Origin: Streptococcus oriscaviae
GTDB lineage: Bacteria > Bacillota > Bacilli > Lactobacillales > Streptococcaceae
Reading direction: 5' to 3'
DNA: 64,000 bases
Assembly: GCF_018137985.1 (NCBI RefSeq)
Contig: NZ_CP073084.1
Coordinates: forward strand, 1,674,001-1,738,000
Shown: positions 1 to 9,488 of the stretch, one piece after another
How positions within the stretch are numbered: the first letter of the stretch is position 1
Layout: each line of letters begins with the position of its first letter
The notes under the pieces: model-generated
Told to the model about the DNA's origin: nothing
Databases searched by the model: none
The model's input: the letters and a program-made list of their open reading frames with translations, nothing else
Position numbers and translations under genes: made by a program

Positions 1-413
1 TTCTGATTTTGGAAACCCAGCAGTCTAGCGACACCACTTATCGAGTCTATGATTTTGACCGCAAGGATGACGCAGGCAACTTACGGGAGCTTCACATCCA
101 GCAGTCAATCGATGTCATGACTATCGGCGAGCCTGCTAACAGCCATCCTGATACCGTGGTGGTGGGGAATTTGACCGTGACGACCTATGTCAGCAATCCC
201 TTTTTCACCGTCTACAAGTGGCAGGTGGACGGGCCAGTAGAGATGAAACGGAGTGCCCCATATAGCTTGCTCAGTGTTCTGGATGGGGAAGGACAGATTG
301 AGGTCGATGACCAAGTTTACCCCATCAAAAAAGGCAGCCATTTTATTCTGCCGACTGATGTTGAAGCCTGGACCTTTGATGGTTGTTTAGAAATGATTGT
401 CAGTCACCCATAA
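1..413 (+). CDS. manA: Mannose-6-phosphate isomerase, class I, C-terminal part (5' truncated by window edge)
   Basis: The reading frame is open from the window edge (first full codon at 3) to TAA at 411-413, so only the last ~136 residues are present. ManA interconverts mannose-6-phosphate and fructose-6-phosphate in the cytosol, using zinc. The visible part has the class I signature segment QQSSDTTYRVYDFDR, which ends the catalytic cupin, followed by the C-terminal beta domain (VLDGEGQIEVDDQVYPIKKGS) typical of Gram-positive short ManA proteins. The TTG at position 9 is an internal codon, not a start. A strong hairpin terminator follows at once, and the next gene is convergent. Identification rests on family recognition of the C-terminal half only. 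Confidence 0.9.
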   Translation, partial: LILETQQSSDTTYRVYDFDRKDDAGNLRELHIQQSIDVMTIGEPANSHPDTVVVGNLTVTTYVSNPFFTVYKWQVDGPVEMKRSAPYSLLSVLDGEGQIEVDDQVYPIKKGSHFILPTDVEAWTFDGCLEMIVSHP

Positions 414-424
414 TGTTCAATTGG

Positions 425-456
425 AAAAGGACCGAGGTTTGTTCTCGGTCCTTTTT
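425..456. terminator. Bidirectional intrinsic terminator between manA and the metalloprotease gene
   Basis: A perfect 12-bp stem (425-436 with 444-455) around a 7-base loop, with A-run and T-run flanks. It can end transcripts of both convergent genes. Confidence 0.9.
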
Positions 457-465
457 GTCAGGGAG

Positions 466-3400
466 TTACTCAAAAATAGTAGTTCGGTAGTCATCCGTCA
501 ACTTCAGGTAAGCATCGTGAAGTGCACCTTTGAGTTCAGATACCTTGTTTTCTTCGGTAGTGAAGTTTCCTGCGCTAACATCTGCTTCAACGGCCTTATC
601 CATGAGTTCCTGTAATTGCTCGTAGGATGAAATGGTAATGGTCAGTCCATCGTATTGGATGGTGACTGGTTTGAGTTGGCCAAATTGTTGTACCCGTTCT
701 TGGTACATGGCTTTTTTGAAGATCTTATAGTCTCCAGCGTATTCTGGCAGAATATGGCTGAAGATGAGAGAGTCTGGAACTACATCGCTTCCTTCTTGTT
801 TGTACTGGTTGGACATGTAAGGAACCAAACCATTGACATAGCCTTTTTCTGCTAAGAGTTCAAAGGCAGTTCGACGGAAGGAGAGGTCTCCCGGCACTCG
901 TTCAGTTGTGGCTGTTGCCCAGATTGGAGCGAAAAGGCTGAGTTTATGATAGCCGTTGTTCATGACTTCGGTCGGATTCTCGGTATCGCGCTCAATGCGG
1001 TTGGCAGATTCGCGACGTACAGTGACATCGTAGTCGATGAGGTCATCGATGGTTTTCAACTCCATGCTTGCCCATTCTTCATCTGTGAAGTCTCGCTTGA
1101 TATTGACACCATAAGGGCCATACTCTTCGTAACCTGGATAGGTTTTTTCAGTAGTTTCCAGCTTGTGGAACCATTGCCGTTGGACGTCTTTGGTCTGCTT
1201 GAGAACGGAGGTGCCTTCTGCATACTCCAGTGTATAAATCAAGTCAAAGAGTCCGCGGACATATTGCTGGAGGTCATCCGCATTCTGGAAGCGGTCTGGA
1301 GTCAAGTTATGGTAGCGTGTGCCGGTATGGGCAGAGTGGTCAAAGAGAGAGTTGAAGCCGACAATGCTGTAATCAACGCGGTCAGGTGCTTGGAGCATGC
1401 CTTCCGGATAGGCTTCTAGCTGCATGCCTGCTCTGTGATTGTAGCCAAGCATATACTTGTCATAGTCAAAGGCGTGTACCATTTCATGGGTCAGGGTAAC
1501 TGCCCCGTCAGTGCCCAGTAATGGGGTAATGACAAAGCTAACTTCCTGCCTCCAGGCGTAGGCGCCGGCCCAGGTTAATTCAGGTAAGAAGTAGGTGCCA
1601 GATGGGCCAAAGACTTCTTGGATTGCCTGAGTGGTTTCGGCTGTGGCAGCATCTTGTAGTTTGTCTTGCGCTTCTTGCGTCAGCTTACCAGTTTCAGAAT
1701 ACCAGATTCCCTTCCAAGCGTAGGCGGAAGTATCGTAAGCATACTTACCATAGCCCCCCCAAACAGGTTGGAAGTAGAGCATGGTATGGCGGTGATTTTC
1801 AGGAAGAACCCGATACCACATATCATAGTGAGCGCGATAGAGTTCAGCGTCTGCCTGAATTTGCGCCTTGATCTTGTCCAGTTCTGTTTGATAGGCTTGT
1901 GGGTCACTGGTCTTGAGGCTCATATCAATGTAGCGGTCGTACATGCTGACAATCAGGTTGGACATGTTTGATACGATATAGACGTTTTCTTCACTTGTCG
2001 TCAAGAGTGGCAGGAGCATATTGAGGTAGCTTTCACGGACTCTTGTAGTGATGACCTCCTCTGGTATTTGCGGGTTGCTGAGGCGGTCGTAGACGTTCAG
2101 CTGTTGATTTTCTTCTTCGCTCAGGGCTAACGATTTGGTTTCCAACACATAGGCATCTGTGGTTTGTTTGAACCAGTCGTTGTTGCTCATATCAGGAAGG
2201 AAGAGTTTGCGGTAGCTTTCTAGGAAGTCAGTCAAACTAGCCTTACCTGTCACGGTCGCAAGTGATTCGCCGTAGGCAGCGTAGTTGCGCTGTGGGCTAT
2301 AACTAGTATAGCCATTTTGTCCGACCACTAAGAGGTTGGCCAAGGCTTGCGCTTTTCCGCCAAAGAAATCGGTGTGGAAAAGAGTCAGTTCTTTACTGCT
2401 GATGTCGCCGTACTGAATATCGTACCAGCGGTCAAGGTAGGCAAGACTGAGAAGGATTTTTTCCTTGTTGTTTAGGATTGTTTGAACGGTGTCTTTGACG
2501 GATGTTGGGTCGTCTGGGTTGACGGAATCGTCGTTGACCAGAGTTTTCTTGAGATAGTCGGTCAGGTTTTCCTTGATCTTATTGAAGGATGGCTCTAAGA
2601 AGAGTCGATCCATCTGGTGTTCTTGGTTGTCTGTCAGGCCGAGAGCTTGATAAACATTGTCTGAACGGAATTCAACAGCAGACAGAGCTGGGAGTACTTG
2701 ATCGAGAATCGCATTGTAATTTTTCAGGTTTTGACGCGGTGTGTAGCCTACCTGTAAATCAAGAAGGTTGTAGTGGGCCAAATCTCCCTTGTTTTCCTGA
2801 TGTTGAATGGGTAGGAATTGGACGCTGCCATTTTCAAAATGGAGGAGTAGCTGGTTGGCACTGCCCTCTTTTCCTGCTAAGTCAGAAAGAACAGTTTTAT
2901 CTGCCATCGGAACCAGACTGACAATTTTTGTAGTGGCAAGTGGATGATCCAGCGGAATCTGTTTGAGAGCCTTAAGCCAGTCTTCCTTGCTGGCAAATGG
3001 GAGCAATTTTTGGAGATTGTAGTAGGCAATTTCCTGCTCGCTGCTGATGGATGTAGAGGAGCTGGTATTGGTAGAAGTAGAACTACTTGTACTAGTGTCC
3101 GTAGAAGAGGATGAGTTTAGGATGTCAGCGATGTCTTTTTCGTTGACGTAGCCTAAGTAGGTATACCCCTTGATTTGACTAGCTTCAGGCAGTTTATCTC
3201 CGACAGTGAGTTGATGGCTTTGGTTGTGGGCGGCTAAAACCTGTCCTTGCAAGGCTGCAATGCTATGGAGAGATAGGATGGAGCCGGTAGCTGTAATCAC
3301 AAGGATAGAGGAAATCACTCCTTTTTTCTTTTTGCCCGCAAGGCTGACGCCCAAGATAAGAAAGGCAATGCCACTAATAGCTAGGAGGGCTCCGCTCCCC

Positions 3401-3705
3401 TCACCTGTTGCAGGGAGGATGCCGAAGATTTTTTTCTGATCTGCCCGGTAAACCAGATAGAGGGTTTGGTTTTCAGTGGCAGTTGCAGCGGTTAAGGACT
3501 GTTTTTCTAGTTTAGGAAGAATCAGGTCCTTTTGCGCCTTGGTCAATTCTGATTCAGCTAGGTAGCGGTATTGAACCGTCACGGAATTTGGAGTTGGAGC
3601 CAAGGCTTGCACCGGTAATTGGGAGGAGACCAAGAGTCCCATTCCAACCGCCAAGGATGCACCGCCAAGGGTCAACTGTTTCATGAGCTGTTTCTTTTTA
3701 AGCAT
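466..3705 (-). CDS. Short M26-family (ZmpB/IgA1-protease-like) surface zinc metalloprotease
   Basis: A secreted, wall-associated zinc endopeptidase of about 1079 residues. Order: N-terminal signal/membrane segment (about 10-35); an N-proximal LPATGE sortase-type motif at about residue 97; two further hydrophobic segments split by a Lys-rich loop; a Ser/Thr-rich linker at about 195-225; then a long domain with the HEMVH zinc motif at about residue 740 and the third-ligand Glu 20 residues later (MQLEAYPEGMLQAP). LPxTG near the N-terminus with paired hydrophobic helices is the hallmark of streptococcal M26 proteases (ZmpB, ZmpC, Iga). Those are usually 1600-2000 residues, so this is a short member without the usual repeat/G5 region. 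Start: GTG, ATG and ATG lie in a row; the ATG at 3705 is best spaced from the AGAAGGG ribosome site. The substrate is unknown; IgA1 cleavage should not be assumed. Confidence 0.88.
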   Translation of the reverse strand: MLKKKQLMKQLTLGGASLAVGMGLLVSSQLPVQALAPTPNSVTVQYRYLAESELTKAQKDLILPKLEKQSLTAATATENQTLYLVYRADQKKIFGILPATGEGSGALLAISGIAFLILGVSLAGKKKKGVISSILVITATGSILSLHSIAALQGQVLAAHNQSHQLTVGDKLPEASQIKGYTYLGYVNEKDIADILNSSSSTDTSTSSSTSTNTSSSTSISSEQEIAYYNLQKLLPFASKEDWLKALKQIPLDHPLATTKIVSLVPMADKTVLSDLAGKEGSANQLLLHFENGSVQFLPIQHQENKGDLAHYNLLDLQVGYTPRQNLKNYNAILDQVLPALSAVEFRSDNVYQALGLTDNQEHQMDRLFLEPSFNKIKENLTDYLKKTLVNDDSVNPDDPTSVKDTVQTILNNKEKILLSLAYLDRWYDIQYGDISSKELTLFHTDFFGGKAQALANLLVVGQNGYTSYSPQRNYAAYGESLATVTGKASLTDFLESYRKLFLPDMSNNDWFKQTTDAYVLETKSLALSEEENQQLNVYDRLSNPQIPEEVITTRVRESYLNMLLPLLTTSEENVYIVSNMSNLIVSMYDRYIDMSLKTSDPQAYQTELDKIKAQIQADAELYRAHYDMWYRVLPENHRHTMLYFQPVWGGYGKYAYDTSAYAWKGIWYSETGKLTQEAQDKLQDAATAETTQAIQEVFGPSGTYFLPELTWAGAYAWRQEVSFVITPLLGTDGAVTLTHEMVHAFDYDKYMLGYNHRAGMQLEAYPEGMLQAPDRVDYSIVGFNSLFDHSAHTGTRYHNLTPDRFQNADDLQQYVRGLFDLIYTLEYAEGTSVLKQTKDVQRQWFHKLETTEKTYPGYEEYGPYGVNIKRDFTDEEWASMELKTIDDLIDYDVTVRRESANRIERDTENPTEVMNNGYHKLSLFAPIWATATTERVPGDLSFRRTAFELLAEKGYVNGLVPYMSNQYKQEGSDVVPDSLIFSHILPEYAGDYKIFKKAMYQERVQQFGQLKPVTIQYDGLTITISSYEQLQELMDKAVEADVSAGNFTTEENKVSELKGALHDAYLKLTDDYRTTIFE

Positions 3706-3752
3706 AAGCATCACCCTTCTTTTTCTTTTTTTGGATAAAAATGGTCGCTACT

Positions 3753-3761
3753 ATTATAACA
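3753..3761 (-). promoter_or_regulatory. Extended -10 element of the metalloprotease gene
   Basis: On the minus strand this reads TGTTATAAT, a perfect -10 with a TGn extension, about 50 bp upstream of the chosen start. No good -35 is visible at 16-18 bp. Confidence 0.6.
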
Positions 3762-3899
3762 TTGAAAGGGGTTGCAAAATGCCAAAAATTTCATATTTTA
3801 GCTAAAAATAAATACAAACATAAAATGGTAGAAGTTTATTTTTCTAGGAAAGTGGTAACCTGTTCGGCTTGTTTAGGAAAAAGAAAAGGCAAAATACCC

Positions 3900-3914
3900 A
3901 ATTTTCTGATAATT
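3900..3914. promoter_or_regulatory. CodY box upstream of codY
   Basis: AATTTTCTGATAATT differs at one position from the CodY consensus AATTTTCWGAAAATT. It ends one base before the -35 of the codY promoter, so CodY bound here could repress its own gene. Autoregulation is an inference; the match is direct. Confidence 0.75.
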
Positions 3915-3915
3915 A

Positions 3916-3944
3916 TTGAAATTCAATCGAAAATTTGATATACT
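3916..3944 (+). promoter_or_regulatory. codY promoter
   Basis: TTGAAA (3916-3921), a 17-bp spacer and TATACT (3939-3944). The predicted transcript starts around 3951, leaving a leader of about 23 bases before the codY ATG. Confidence 0.75.
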
Positions 3945-3973
3945 GTAAGCAATTACAGTGTAAAGAGGAAAAT

Positions 3974-4762
3974 ATGACAACATTATTAGAAAAAACACGC
4001 GACATTACCTCGATTTTGAAGCGTTCTGAGGAGCAGTTGGCAGAAGAGTTGCCATACAATGCCATAGCAGAGCATTTGTCAGAGATTATCGATTGTAATG
4101 CTTGTATTATCAACAGCGAAGGTGAAGTCTTGGGCTATCACATGAAGTATAAGACCAACAACGACCGAGTAGAGGAATTTTTTATCAACAAGCAATTCCC
4201 AGAGGACTACATTAAGGCTGTGGCCCAAGTCTACGACACGCAGGTCAACCTTCCAGTGGAGAGTGAGTTGACAGCTATTCCGGTTGAGTCGCGTTCAACC
4301 TACCCAGGAGGCTTGACGACAATTGCCCCAATCCATGTGACGGGTATCCGCTTTGGCTCGCTGATTATCTGGCGCAATGAAGAGCAGTTTTTGGAGGATG
4401 ACTTAATCCTAGTAGAAATTGCGGCGACCGTAGTAGGTATTCAGTTGCTCAATTTCCAGCGGGAAGAAGACGAGAAAAATATCCGCCGCCGTGCAGCGGT
4501 GAATATGGCAGTCAACACCCTATCTTACTCCGAAATGAAGGCAGTTTCTGCCATCTTGGGTGAACTCAAGGGCAACGAAGGCCAGTTGACAGCCTCTGTT
4601 ATCGCAGACAGAATCGGTATCACCCGTTCCGTTATCGTCAATGCCCTGCGGAAACTTGAGAGTGCAGGAATTATTGAGAGTCGATCGCTGGGGATGAAAG
4701 GAACCTATCTCAAGGTTCTCATTCCAGCTATCTTCGATGAAATCAAAAAACGTGATTATTAA
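3974..4762 (+). CDS. codY: GTP- and branched-chain-amino-acid-sensing global transcription regulator CodY
   Basis: CodY represses nutrient-stress and amino-acid genes when isoleucine, leucine, valine and GTP are plentiful. The 262-residue length is normal. The N-terminal GAF domain (about 1-155) binds the effector amino acids and the C-terminal winged helix carries the DNA-reading segment (about 205-245, [21 protein letters not shown]). The ATG at 3974 follows an AGAGGAA ribosome site. A longer frame from 3935 would run through the -10 element and is rejected. A near-perfect CodY box sits just upstream of the promoter. Another target in the window with a plausible box is gdhA. The gene is monocistronic and ends in its own terminator. 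Confidence 0.98.
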   Translation: MTTLLEKTRDITSILKRSEEQLAEELPYNAIAEHLSEIIDCNACIINSEGEVLGYHMKYKTNNDRVEEFFINKQFPEDYIKAVAQVYDTQVNLPVESELTAIPVESRSTYPGGLTTIAPIHVTGIRFGSLIIWRNEEQFLEDDLILVEIAATVVGIQLLNFQREEDEKNIRRRAAVNMAVNTLSYSEMKAVSAILGELKGNEGQLTASVIADRIGITRSVIVNALRKLESAGIIESRSLGMKGTYLKVLIPAIFDEIKKRDY

Positions 4763-4768
4763 CAATCA

Positions 4769-4796
4769 AGTCCAGATGTTTATCTGGGCTTTTTTC
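4769..4796 (+). terminator. codY terminator
   Basis: A 9-bp stem (4769-4777 with 4782-4790, one G-T pair), a short loop and a T-run. Confidence 0.85.
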
Positions 4797-4981
4797 ATAT
4801 GGTTCGGAACGATAAGGAAAATTGTTGCGTTTCAGAACACAACAAAACAGAATTGGTGAGTGGTGGTACTCTTATCCTATCAGTGAATCTTCTTTTTGAC
4901 TTCTAGGATTCTCACATCAATTGTAGCGTTACAGAAAAGGTGGATGCTGGTATTTCTTGCGTGGAGCTTTTGCGATTTTTG

Positions 4982-4990
4982 TGATAAAAT
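4982..4990 (+). promoter_or_regulatory. Extended -10 element of the gatCAB operon
   Basis: TGATAAAAT is a TGn-extended -10 about 33 bp upstream of the gatC start. No convincing -35 is present. The rest of the 240-bp gap after codY shows no gene. Confidence 0.5.
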
Positions 4991-5023
4991 AGGGAGATAG
5001 TGAAAGTTTATAAGGAGCAGAAT

Positions 5024-5326
5024 ATGAAGATTTCTGAAGAAGATGTTCGACATGTTGCCAAATTGTCAAAATTGGCTTTTTCGGAACAGGAAACCCGTGA
5101 GTTTGCCACTACTTTGACCAAGATTGTTGACATGGTAGAACTCTTGAACGAAGTAGATACGACCGGAGTTCCGGTAACAACAACCATGGCAGATCGTAAG
5201 AATGTCTTGCGGGAAGATGTGGCTGTAAAAGGACAAGCAAGAGAAGACTTGTTTAAGAATGTACCAGAAGCGCAGGATAATTATATCAAGGTTCCTGCCA
5301 TCCTAGAAGGGGGAGGCGACGCCTAA
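5024..5326 (+). CDS. gatC: Asp-tRNA(Asn)/Glu-tRNA(Gln) amidotransferase subunit C
   Basis: The small subunit of the GatCAB complex. It wraps around GatA and stabilises it during conversion of misacylated Glu-tRNA(Gln) (and Asp-tRNA(Asn)) to the correct amidated forms. The protein has 100 residues, the usual length, with the typical start [19 protein letters not shown] and the conserved Val-Pro-x-Ile/Leu region near the end. The ATG at 5024 follows AAGGAGC at good spacing; a longer frame from 5000 is rejected for lack of a ribosome site and because family proteins start here. The stop overlaps the gatA start by one base (TAATG), indicating translational coupling. Confidence 0.97.
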   Translation: MKISEEDVRHVAKLSKLAFSEQETREFATTLTKIVDMVELLNEVDTTGVPVTTTMADRKNVLREDVAVKGQAREDLFKNVPEAQDNYIKVPAILEGGGDA

Positions 5327-6792
5327 TGAGTTTGAATCATTTATCTATTGAAGAATTGCACGACCTCCTAGTAAAGAAGGAGCTTTCGGCTCTTGAGCTG
5401 ACTCAGGCGACTTTGGAAGACATCAAAAGCCGTGAAGGGGCGGTTGATAGTTTCTTGACAATCTCAGAAGAGGCTGCTCTGGCTCAAGCCGAAGCCTTGG
5501 ACGAAAAAGGCATTGATGCTGACAATGTGATGGCAGCTATTCCGATTGCAGTCAAGGACAATATTTCTACCAAGGGAATTTTGACAACAGCCGCTTCCAA
5601 GATGCTCTACAATTATGAGCCGATTTTTGATGCGACAGCAGTTGAAAAACTCTACGCCAAGGACATGATTGTCATTGGGAAAACGAATTTGGATGAGTTT
5701 GCTATGGGTGGTTCCAATGAAAATTCCGCCTTTAAACCAACCAAAAACGCTTGGGATCAGACCAAGGTTCCCGGAGGTTCATCAGGAGGTTCTGCCTCAG
5801 CTGTGGCATCTGGGCAGGTGCGTTTATCGCTCGGTTCGGACACAGGTGGCTCCATTCGCCAGCCAGCAGCCTTTAGTGGGATTGTCGGCATGAAACCGAC
5901 CTATGGCCGGGTATCTCGTTTTGGTCTGATTGCTTTTGGTTCTTCCTTGGATCAGATTGGTCCTTTCTCTCAAACGGTAAAGGAAAATGCTCAGCTACTA
6001 AATGTTATTTCTGGTCATGATGTCAAAGATGCGACCTCAACCAAGCAAGAGGTGGCAGACTTTACCAGCAAGATTGGTCAAGACATTAAGGGCATGAAGA
6101 TTGCCCTCCCGAAAGAATATATGGGTGAAGGGATTGACCCTGCCGTGAAAGAAGTGATTCTGAAGGCAGCGCGTCATCTGGAAAGTCTCGGAGCTATCGT
6201 TGAAGAAGTGAGTTTGCCGCATTCTAAGTATGGGGTGGCGGTTTACTACATCATTGCATCGTCAGAGGCTTCTTCTAACCTGCAACGCTTTGATGGTATC
6301 CGTTACGGTTTCCGTGCAGAAGATGCGACCAGTCTGGAGGAAATCTATGTTCAGACCCGCAGTCAGGGATTTGGTGAGGAAGTTAAGCGTCGCATCATGT
6401 TGGGAACCTTCAGTTTGTCCGCAGGGTATTACGATGCTTATTTCAAAAAAGCAGGTCAGGTACGCACCTTGATTATCCGCGACTTTGAAAAAGTCTTTGC
6501 TGACTATGACTTGATTTTGGGGCCGACAGCTCCGACAGTTGCTTTCGGTCTGGACACGCTCAACCATGATCCGGTGGCCATGTACTTGGCGGATCTCTTG
6601 ACCATCCCTGTCAACTTGGCAGGCCTGCCAGGAATTTCCATTCCAGCAGGTTTTGTAGAAGGATTGCCAGTTGGTTTGCAGTTGATTGGTCCAAAATACT
6701 CAGAAGAGACCATCTACCAAGTAGCGGCTGCATTTGAAGCGACAACAGATTACCACAAGCAACAACCTGTGATTTTTGGAGGTGAAGCCTAA
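5326..6792 (+). CDS. gatA: Asp/Glu-tRNA amidotransferase subunit A (glutamine amidase)
   Basis: The catalytic glutaminase subunit. It releases ammonia from glutamine and channels it to GatB. The 488 residues match the family. The amidase signature is intact: the Lys of the Ser-cisSer-Lys triad lies in [11 protein letters not shown] (about residue 77) and the Ser pair in [14 protein letters not shown] (about 150-165), followed by [12 protein letters not shown]. It is the second gene of gatCAB, with 1-base TAATG overlaps on both sides. An organism with this operon usually lacks GlnRS, which is standard for streptococci. Confidence 0.98.
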   Translation: MSLNHLSIEELHDLLVKKELSALELTQATLEDIKSREGAVDSFLTISEEAALAQAEALDEKGIDADNVMAAIPIAVKDNISTKGILTTAASKMLYNYEPIFDATAVEKLYAKDMIVIGKTNLDEFAMGGSNENSAFKPTKNAWDQTKVPGGSSGGSASAVASGQVRLSLGSDTGGSIRQPAAFSGIVGMKPTYGRVSRFGLIAFGSSLDQIGPFSQTVKENAQLLNVISGHDVKDATSTKQEVADFTSKIGQDIKGMKIALPKEYMGEGIDPAVKEVILKAARHLESLGAIVEEVSLPHSKYGVAVYYIIASSEASSNLQRFDGIRYGFRAEDATSLEEIYVQTRSQGFGEEVKRRIMLGTFSLSAGYYDAYFKKAGQVRTLIIRDFEKVFADYDLILGPTAPTVAFGLDTLNHDPVAMYLADLLTIPVNLAGLPGISIPAGFVEGLPVGLQLIGPKYSEETIYQVAAAFEATTDYHKQQPVIFGGEA

Positions 6793-8231
6793 TGAACTTT
6801 GAAACGATTATTGGTCTAGAAGTCCATGTGGAGTTGAACACTAACTCTAAGATTTTCTCGCCTTCATCAGCTCATTTTGGTGAGGATCCAAACGCCAACA
6901 CCAATATCATTGATTGGTCCTTCCCGGGTGTTCTTCCGGTTTTGAACAAGGGTGTTGTGGATGCAGGAATCAAGGCTGCTTTGGCCTTGAACATGGACAT
7001 TCACAAGGAAATGCACTTTGACCGGAAAAATTATTTCTATCCTGACAACCCAAAAGCTTATCAGATTTCCCAGTTTGACGAGCCGATTGGCTACAACGGT
7101 TGGATTGAGATTGAGCTAGAAGACGGCTCAACCAAGAAAATCCGTATCGAACGCGCTCACTTAGAAGAGGATGCTGGTAAGAACACGCACGGAACAGACG
7201 GCTATTCTTATGTAGACCTCAACCGTCAGGGTGTGCCATTGATTGAGATTGTATCAGAAGCCGATATGCGTTCGCCTGAAGAGGCCTATGCTTACTTGAC
7301 TGCCCTCAAGGAAATCATCCAGTACACAGGTATTTCAGATGTAAAAATGGAAGAAGGCTCTATGCGCGTGGACGCCAACATCTCGCTTCGTCCTTACGGT
7401 CAGGAAGCCTTTGGTACCAAGACTGAGCTGAAAAACCTTAATTCCTTCAACTATGTTCGCAAAGGACTCCAATACGAAGTTGAGCGTCAGGCAAAAATCC
7501 TTCGCTCTGGCGGTCAAATCCAACAGGAAACCCGCCGTTATGATGAGTCAACAGGCGAGACAGTTCTCATGCGGGTTAAGGAAGGTTCATCTGATTACCG
7601 TTACTTCCCAGAACCGGACCTACCGCTTTATGAGATTGATGATAGCTGGATTGAGGAAGTGCGTGCGGAATTGCCAGTCTTTCCAAAAGCACGTCGCGCT
7701 CACTACATTACCAATCTAGGTTTATCAGATTATGATGCTGGACAATTGACTGCAACCAAGGTCTTATCGGATTTCTTTGAAGCAGCGGTGGCCCTTGGTG
7801 GTGATGCCAAACAAGTGTCCAACTGGCTGCAGGGTGAAGTGGCTCAATTCCTCAACGCCGAAAACAAGACGCTGGATCAAATTGCATTGACACCAGAAAA
7901 CTTGGTTGAAATGATTGCCTTGATTGCGGACGGAACCATTTCCTCTAAAATCGCTAAGAAAGTCTTCGTTCATCTGGCAAAAGAAGGCGGTTCTGCCAAA
8001 GAATATGTTGAAAAAGCTGGTCTGGTACAGATTTCAGATCCAGCCGTCCTGATTCCGATTATCCATCAAGTCTTTGCGGACAATGAGGCAGCGGTTGCAG
8101 ACTTCAAGTCTGGTAAACGCAACGCTGACAAAGCTTTTACCGGTTTCCTTATGAAAGCGACCAAGGGGCAGGCCAATCCACAAGTTGCTCAACAGCTCTT
8201 GGCTCAAGAATTGCAGAAATTGTTGGATTAG
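6792..8231 (+). CDS. gatB: Asp/Glu-tRNA amidotransferase subunit B
   Basis: The subunit that binds misacylated tRNA, phosphorylates its side-chain carboxylate with ATP and amidates it with ammonia from GatA. The 479 residues are full length. The N-terminal kinase-like domain has the typical [10 protein letters not shown] start and [18 protein letters not shown] segment. The C-terminal helical YqeY-like tail domain (about 330-479), rich in Lys and Ala, recognises the tRNA elbow. It is translationally coupled to gatA. Confidence 0.98.
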   Translation: MNFETIIGLEVHVELNTNSKIFSPSSAHFGEDPNANTNIIDWSFPGVLPVLNKGVVDAGIKAALALNMDIHKEMHFDRKNYFYPDNPKAYQISQFDEPIGYNGWIEIELEDGSTKKIRIERAHLEEDAGKNTHGTDGYSYVDLNRQGVPLIEIVSEADMRSPEEAYAYLTALKEIIQYTGISDVKMEEGSMRVDANISLRPYGQEAFGTKTELKNLNSFNYVRKGLQYEVERQAKILRSGGQIQQETRRYDESTGETVLMRVKEGSSDYRYFPEPDLPLYEIDDSWIEEVRAELPVFPKARRAHYITNLGLSDYDAGQLTATKVLSDFFEAAVALGGDAKQVSNWLQGEVAQFLNAENKTLDQIALTPENLVEMIALIADGTISSKIAKKVFVHLAKEGGSAKEYVEKAGLVQISDPAVLIPIIHQVFADNEAAVADFKSGKRNADKAFTGFLMKATKGQANPQVAQQLLAQELQKLLD

Positions 8232-8242
8232 AGTAAGAATGT

Positions 8243-8596
8243 ATGGGAAAAGTCCTAATGATCGCTTTGGTAGCTTTCCTGCTCTTGCCCTATCTATGCT
8301 TTAAGTTATATAGGTTCATCCGAATGCGACAGGTGATGCGCTATGGAGAGGACTTGGTCCTACCCGTCAAACTGACCAGTAACTATACGAAAGGACGATT
8401 TTCTGTGGGTGTCTATGCGCATAAAATGATTTTCTCACATTATCGCTTTGTGACAGATCGGAACCCCTATGGTCTCGTTGAGGCTTTGAATGGGCGTGTG
8501 ATTCGGTTAAGTTCCCACAATCCCTACCTTAAAGGTGAATATAGGGTGCGGTACTGGAAGAAAGGGGAGTCTGTTTTCCTACTTGTTCTCGGTTAA
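8243..8596 (+). CDS. Small membrane-anchored protein of unknown function
   Basis: 117 residues: one N-terminal hydrophobic helix (about 4-25), then a basic beta-rich soluble part with no motif I recognise. It begins 11 bases after gatB with a weak ribosome site and ends in a strong terminator, so it is probably read as the tail of the gatCAB transcript. The N-terminal anchor and Arg/Lys-rich following segment suggest a cytoplasmic-side domain on a single-pass anchor. No function can be assigned. Confidence 0.7.
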   Translation: MGKVLMIALVAFLLLPYLCFKLYRFIRMRQVMRYGEDLVLPVKLTSNYTKGRFSVGVYAHKMIFSHYRFVTDRNPYGLVEALNGRVIRLSSHNPYLKGEYRVRYWKKGESVFLLVLG

Positions 8597-8603
8597 TAGT
8601 AAG

Positions 8604-8632
8604 AAGGTTGGATGTTGTATCCAACCTTTTTG
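8604..8632 (+). terminator. Terminator of the gatCAB operon
   Basis: A perfect 10-bp stem (8604-8613 with 8619-8628), a 5-base loop and a T-run. Confidence 0.9.
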
Positions 8633-8704
8633 AGCAATGTTCGTTTTTTGCTGTTTTTATTCATAAAAAATTGGAAATGATTAGGTTTGTGTCCGTGAAA
8701 TGTG

Positions 8705-8710
8705 TATAAT
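8705..8710 (+). promoter_or_regulatory. -10 element of the purC-like gene
   Basis: A perfect TATAAT about 50 bp upstream of the start, after the gatCAB terminator. No clear -35. Confidence 0.5.
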
Positions 8711-8759
8711 AAGACTGTAAAAAGGAAAAACATTCCTATCTATCATAAAGGAGTTACAC

Positions 8760-9437
8760 ATGAAAAAAATCTATACAGGAAAAACCAAGGATGTCTATGA
8801 ACTGGATGACAAAACAGTCTTGCTCAAGTTCAAGGACGATGTGACAGGTAAGGACGGAGTCTTTGATCCAGGTGAGAACCAGGTTGGTCTTCAAATTGAG
8901 GGAGCTGGTCGTGCAGCATTGGCTATGACCCAATTTTTCTATGAAAAGCTGAATGCTCTTGGTCTCAACACCCACTATGTTTCCGCTGATTTGGACAAGA
9001 ATGAGGCAGTTGTCAAAAAGGCGATAGTCTTTGGCAAGGGTGCGGAAGTCATCGTTCGCTACCGTGCGGTTGGCTCTTTCATCCGCCGCTATGGGGATTA
9101 TATCGAGTCTGGTACAGAAATTCCAACCTATGTGGAAGTGACCCTCAAGGATGATGTTAAGGGCGACCCCCTCATTACCAAGGATGCTCTGGCTCTCTTG
9201 GGCATCATGTCTGAAGAAAGCTATGAGGAGCTGGCTGACTTGGCTAAAAAAATCGGTGATGTGGTCAAGGAGGAATTGGCTAAAAAGGGTCTGGAACTCT
9301 ATGACATCAAGTTTGAATTTGGCTTGATTGATGGCAAGGTCGCGCTCATTGATGAAATTTCAGGAGGCAATATGCGGGCCTACAAGGGGGATGAGTACAT
9401 CCTGCCACTTGAATTGGAAAAGATTTTATTGGGCTAA
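8760..9437 (+). CDS. SAICAR-synthetase-fold protein, atypical PurC paralogue
   Basis: 225 residues with the SAICAR synthetase fold: a YTGKTKDVYEL start, a GDPLITKDAL segment, and KFEFGLIDGKVALIDEIS near the C-terminus. PurC joins aspartate to CAIR in purine synthesis. Several usually conserved segments differ. The VVRN-x-x-AGS region reads IVRYRAVGSF, the SGKG-type loop reads FDPGENQVGLQ, and the usual DEISPDTCR end reads DEISGGNMRAYK. The gene stands alone with its own promoter and terminator, away from any pur operon. I infer a divergent paralogue rather than the housekeeping enzyme; whether it makes SAICAR is open. The ribosome site AAAGGAG is strong and the start is clear. Confidence 0.8.
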   Translation: MKKIYTGKTKDVYELDDKTVLLKFKDDVTGKDGVFDPGENQVGLQIEGAGRAALAMTQFFYEKLNALGLNTHYVSADLDKNEAVVKKAIVFGKGAEVIVRYRAVGSFIRRYGDYIESGTEIPTYVEVTLKDDVKGDPLITKDALALLGIMSEESYEELADLAKKIGDVVKEELAKKGLELYDIKFEFGLIDGKVALIDEISGGNMRAYKGDEYILPLELEKILLG

Positions 9438-9440
9438 ACG

Positions 9441-9476
9441 AAAGTCGCGCAGTCATTGAGAATGCGCGACTTTTTC
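9441..9476. terminator. Bidirectional terminator between purC-like gene and galR
   Basis: A perfect 11-bp GC-rich stem (9441-9451 with 9463-9473) flanked by A-run and T-run. Confidence 0.9.
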
Positions 9477-9488
9477 TGTCTGAATAGC

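Noticed and set aside
946..1419. 157-codon open frame antisense to the metalloprotease gene
   Set aside because: No ribosome site or promoter; the opposite strand encodes the conserved protease domain.
3935..3973. Longer N-terminus for codY
   Set aside because: It would begin inside the -10 region, and family proteins start at MTTLLEK.
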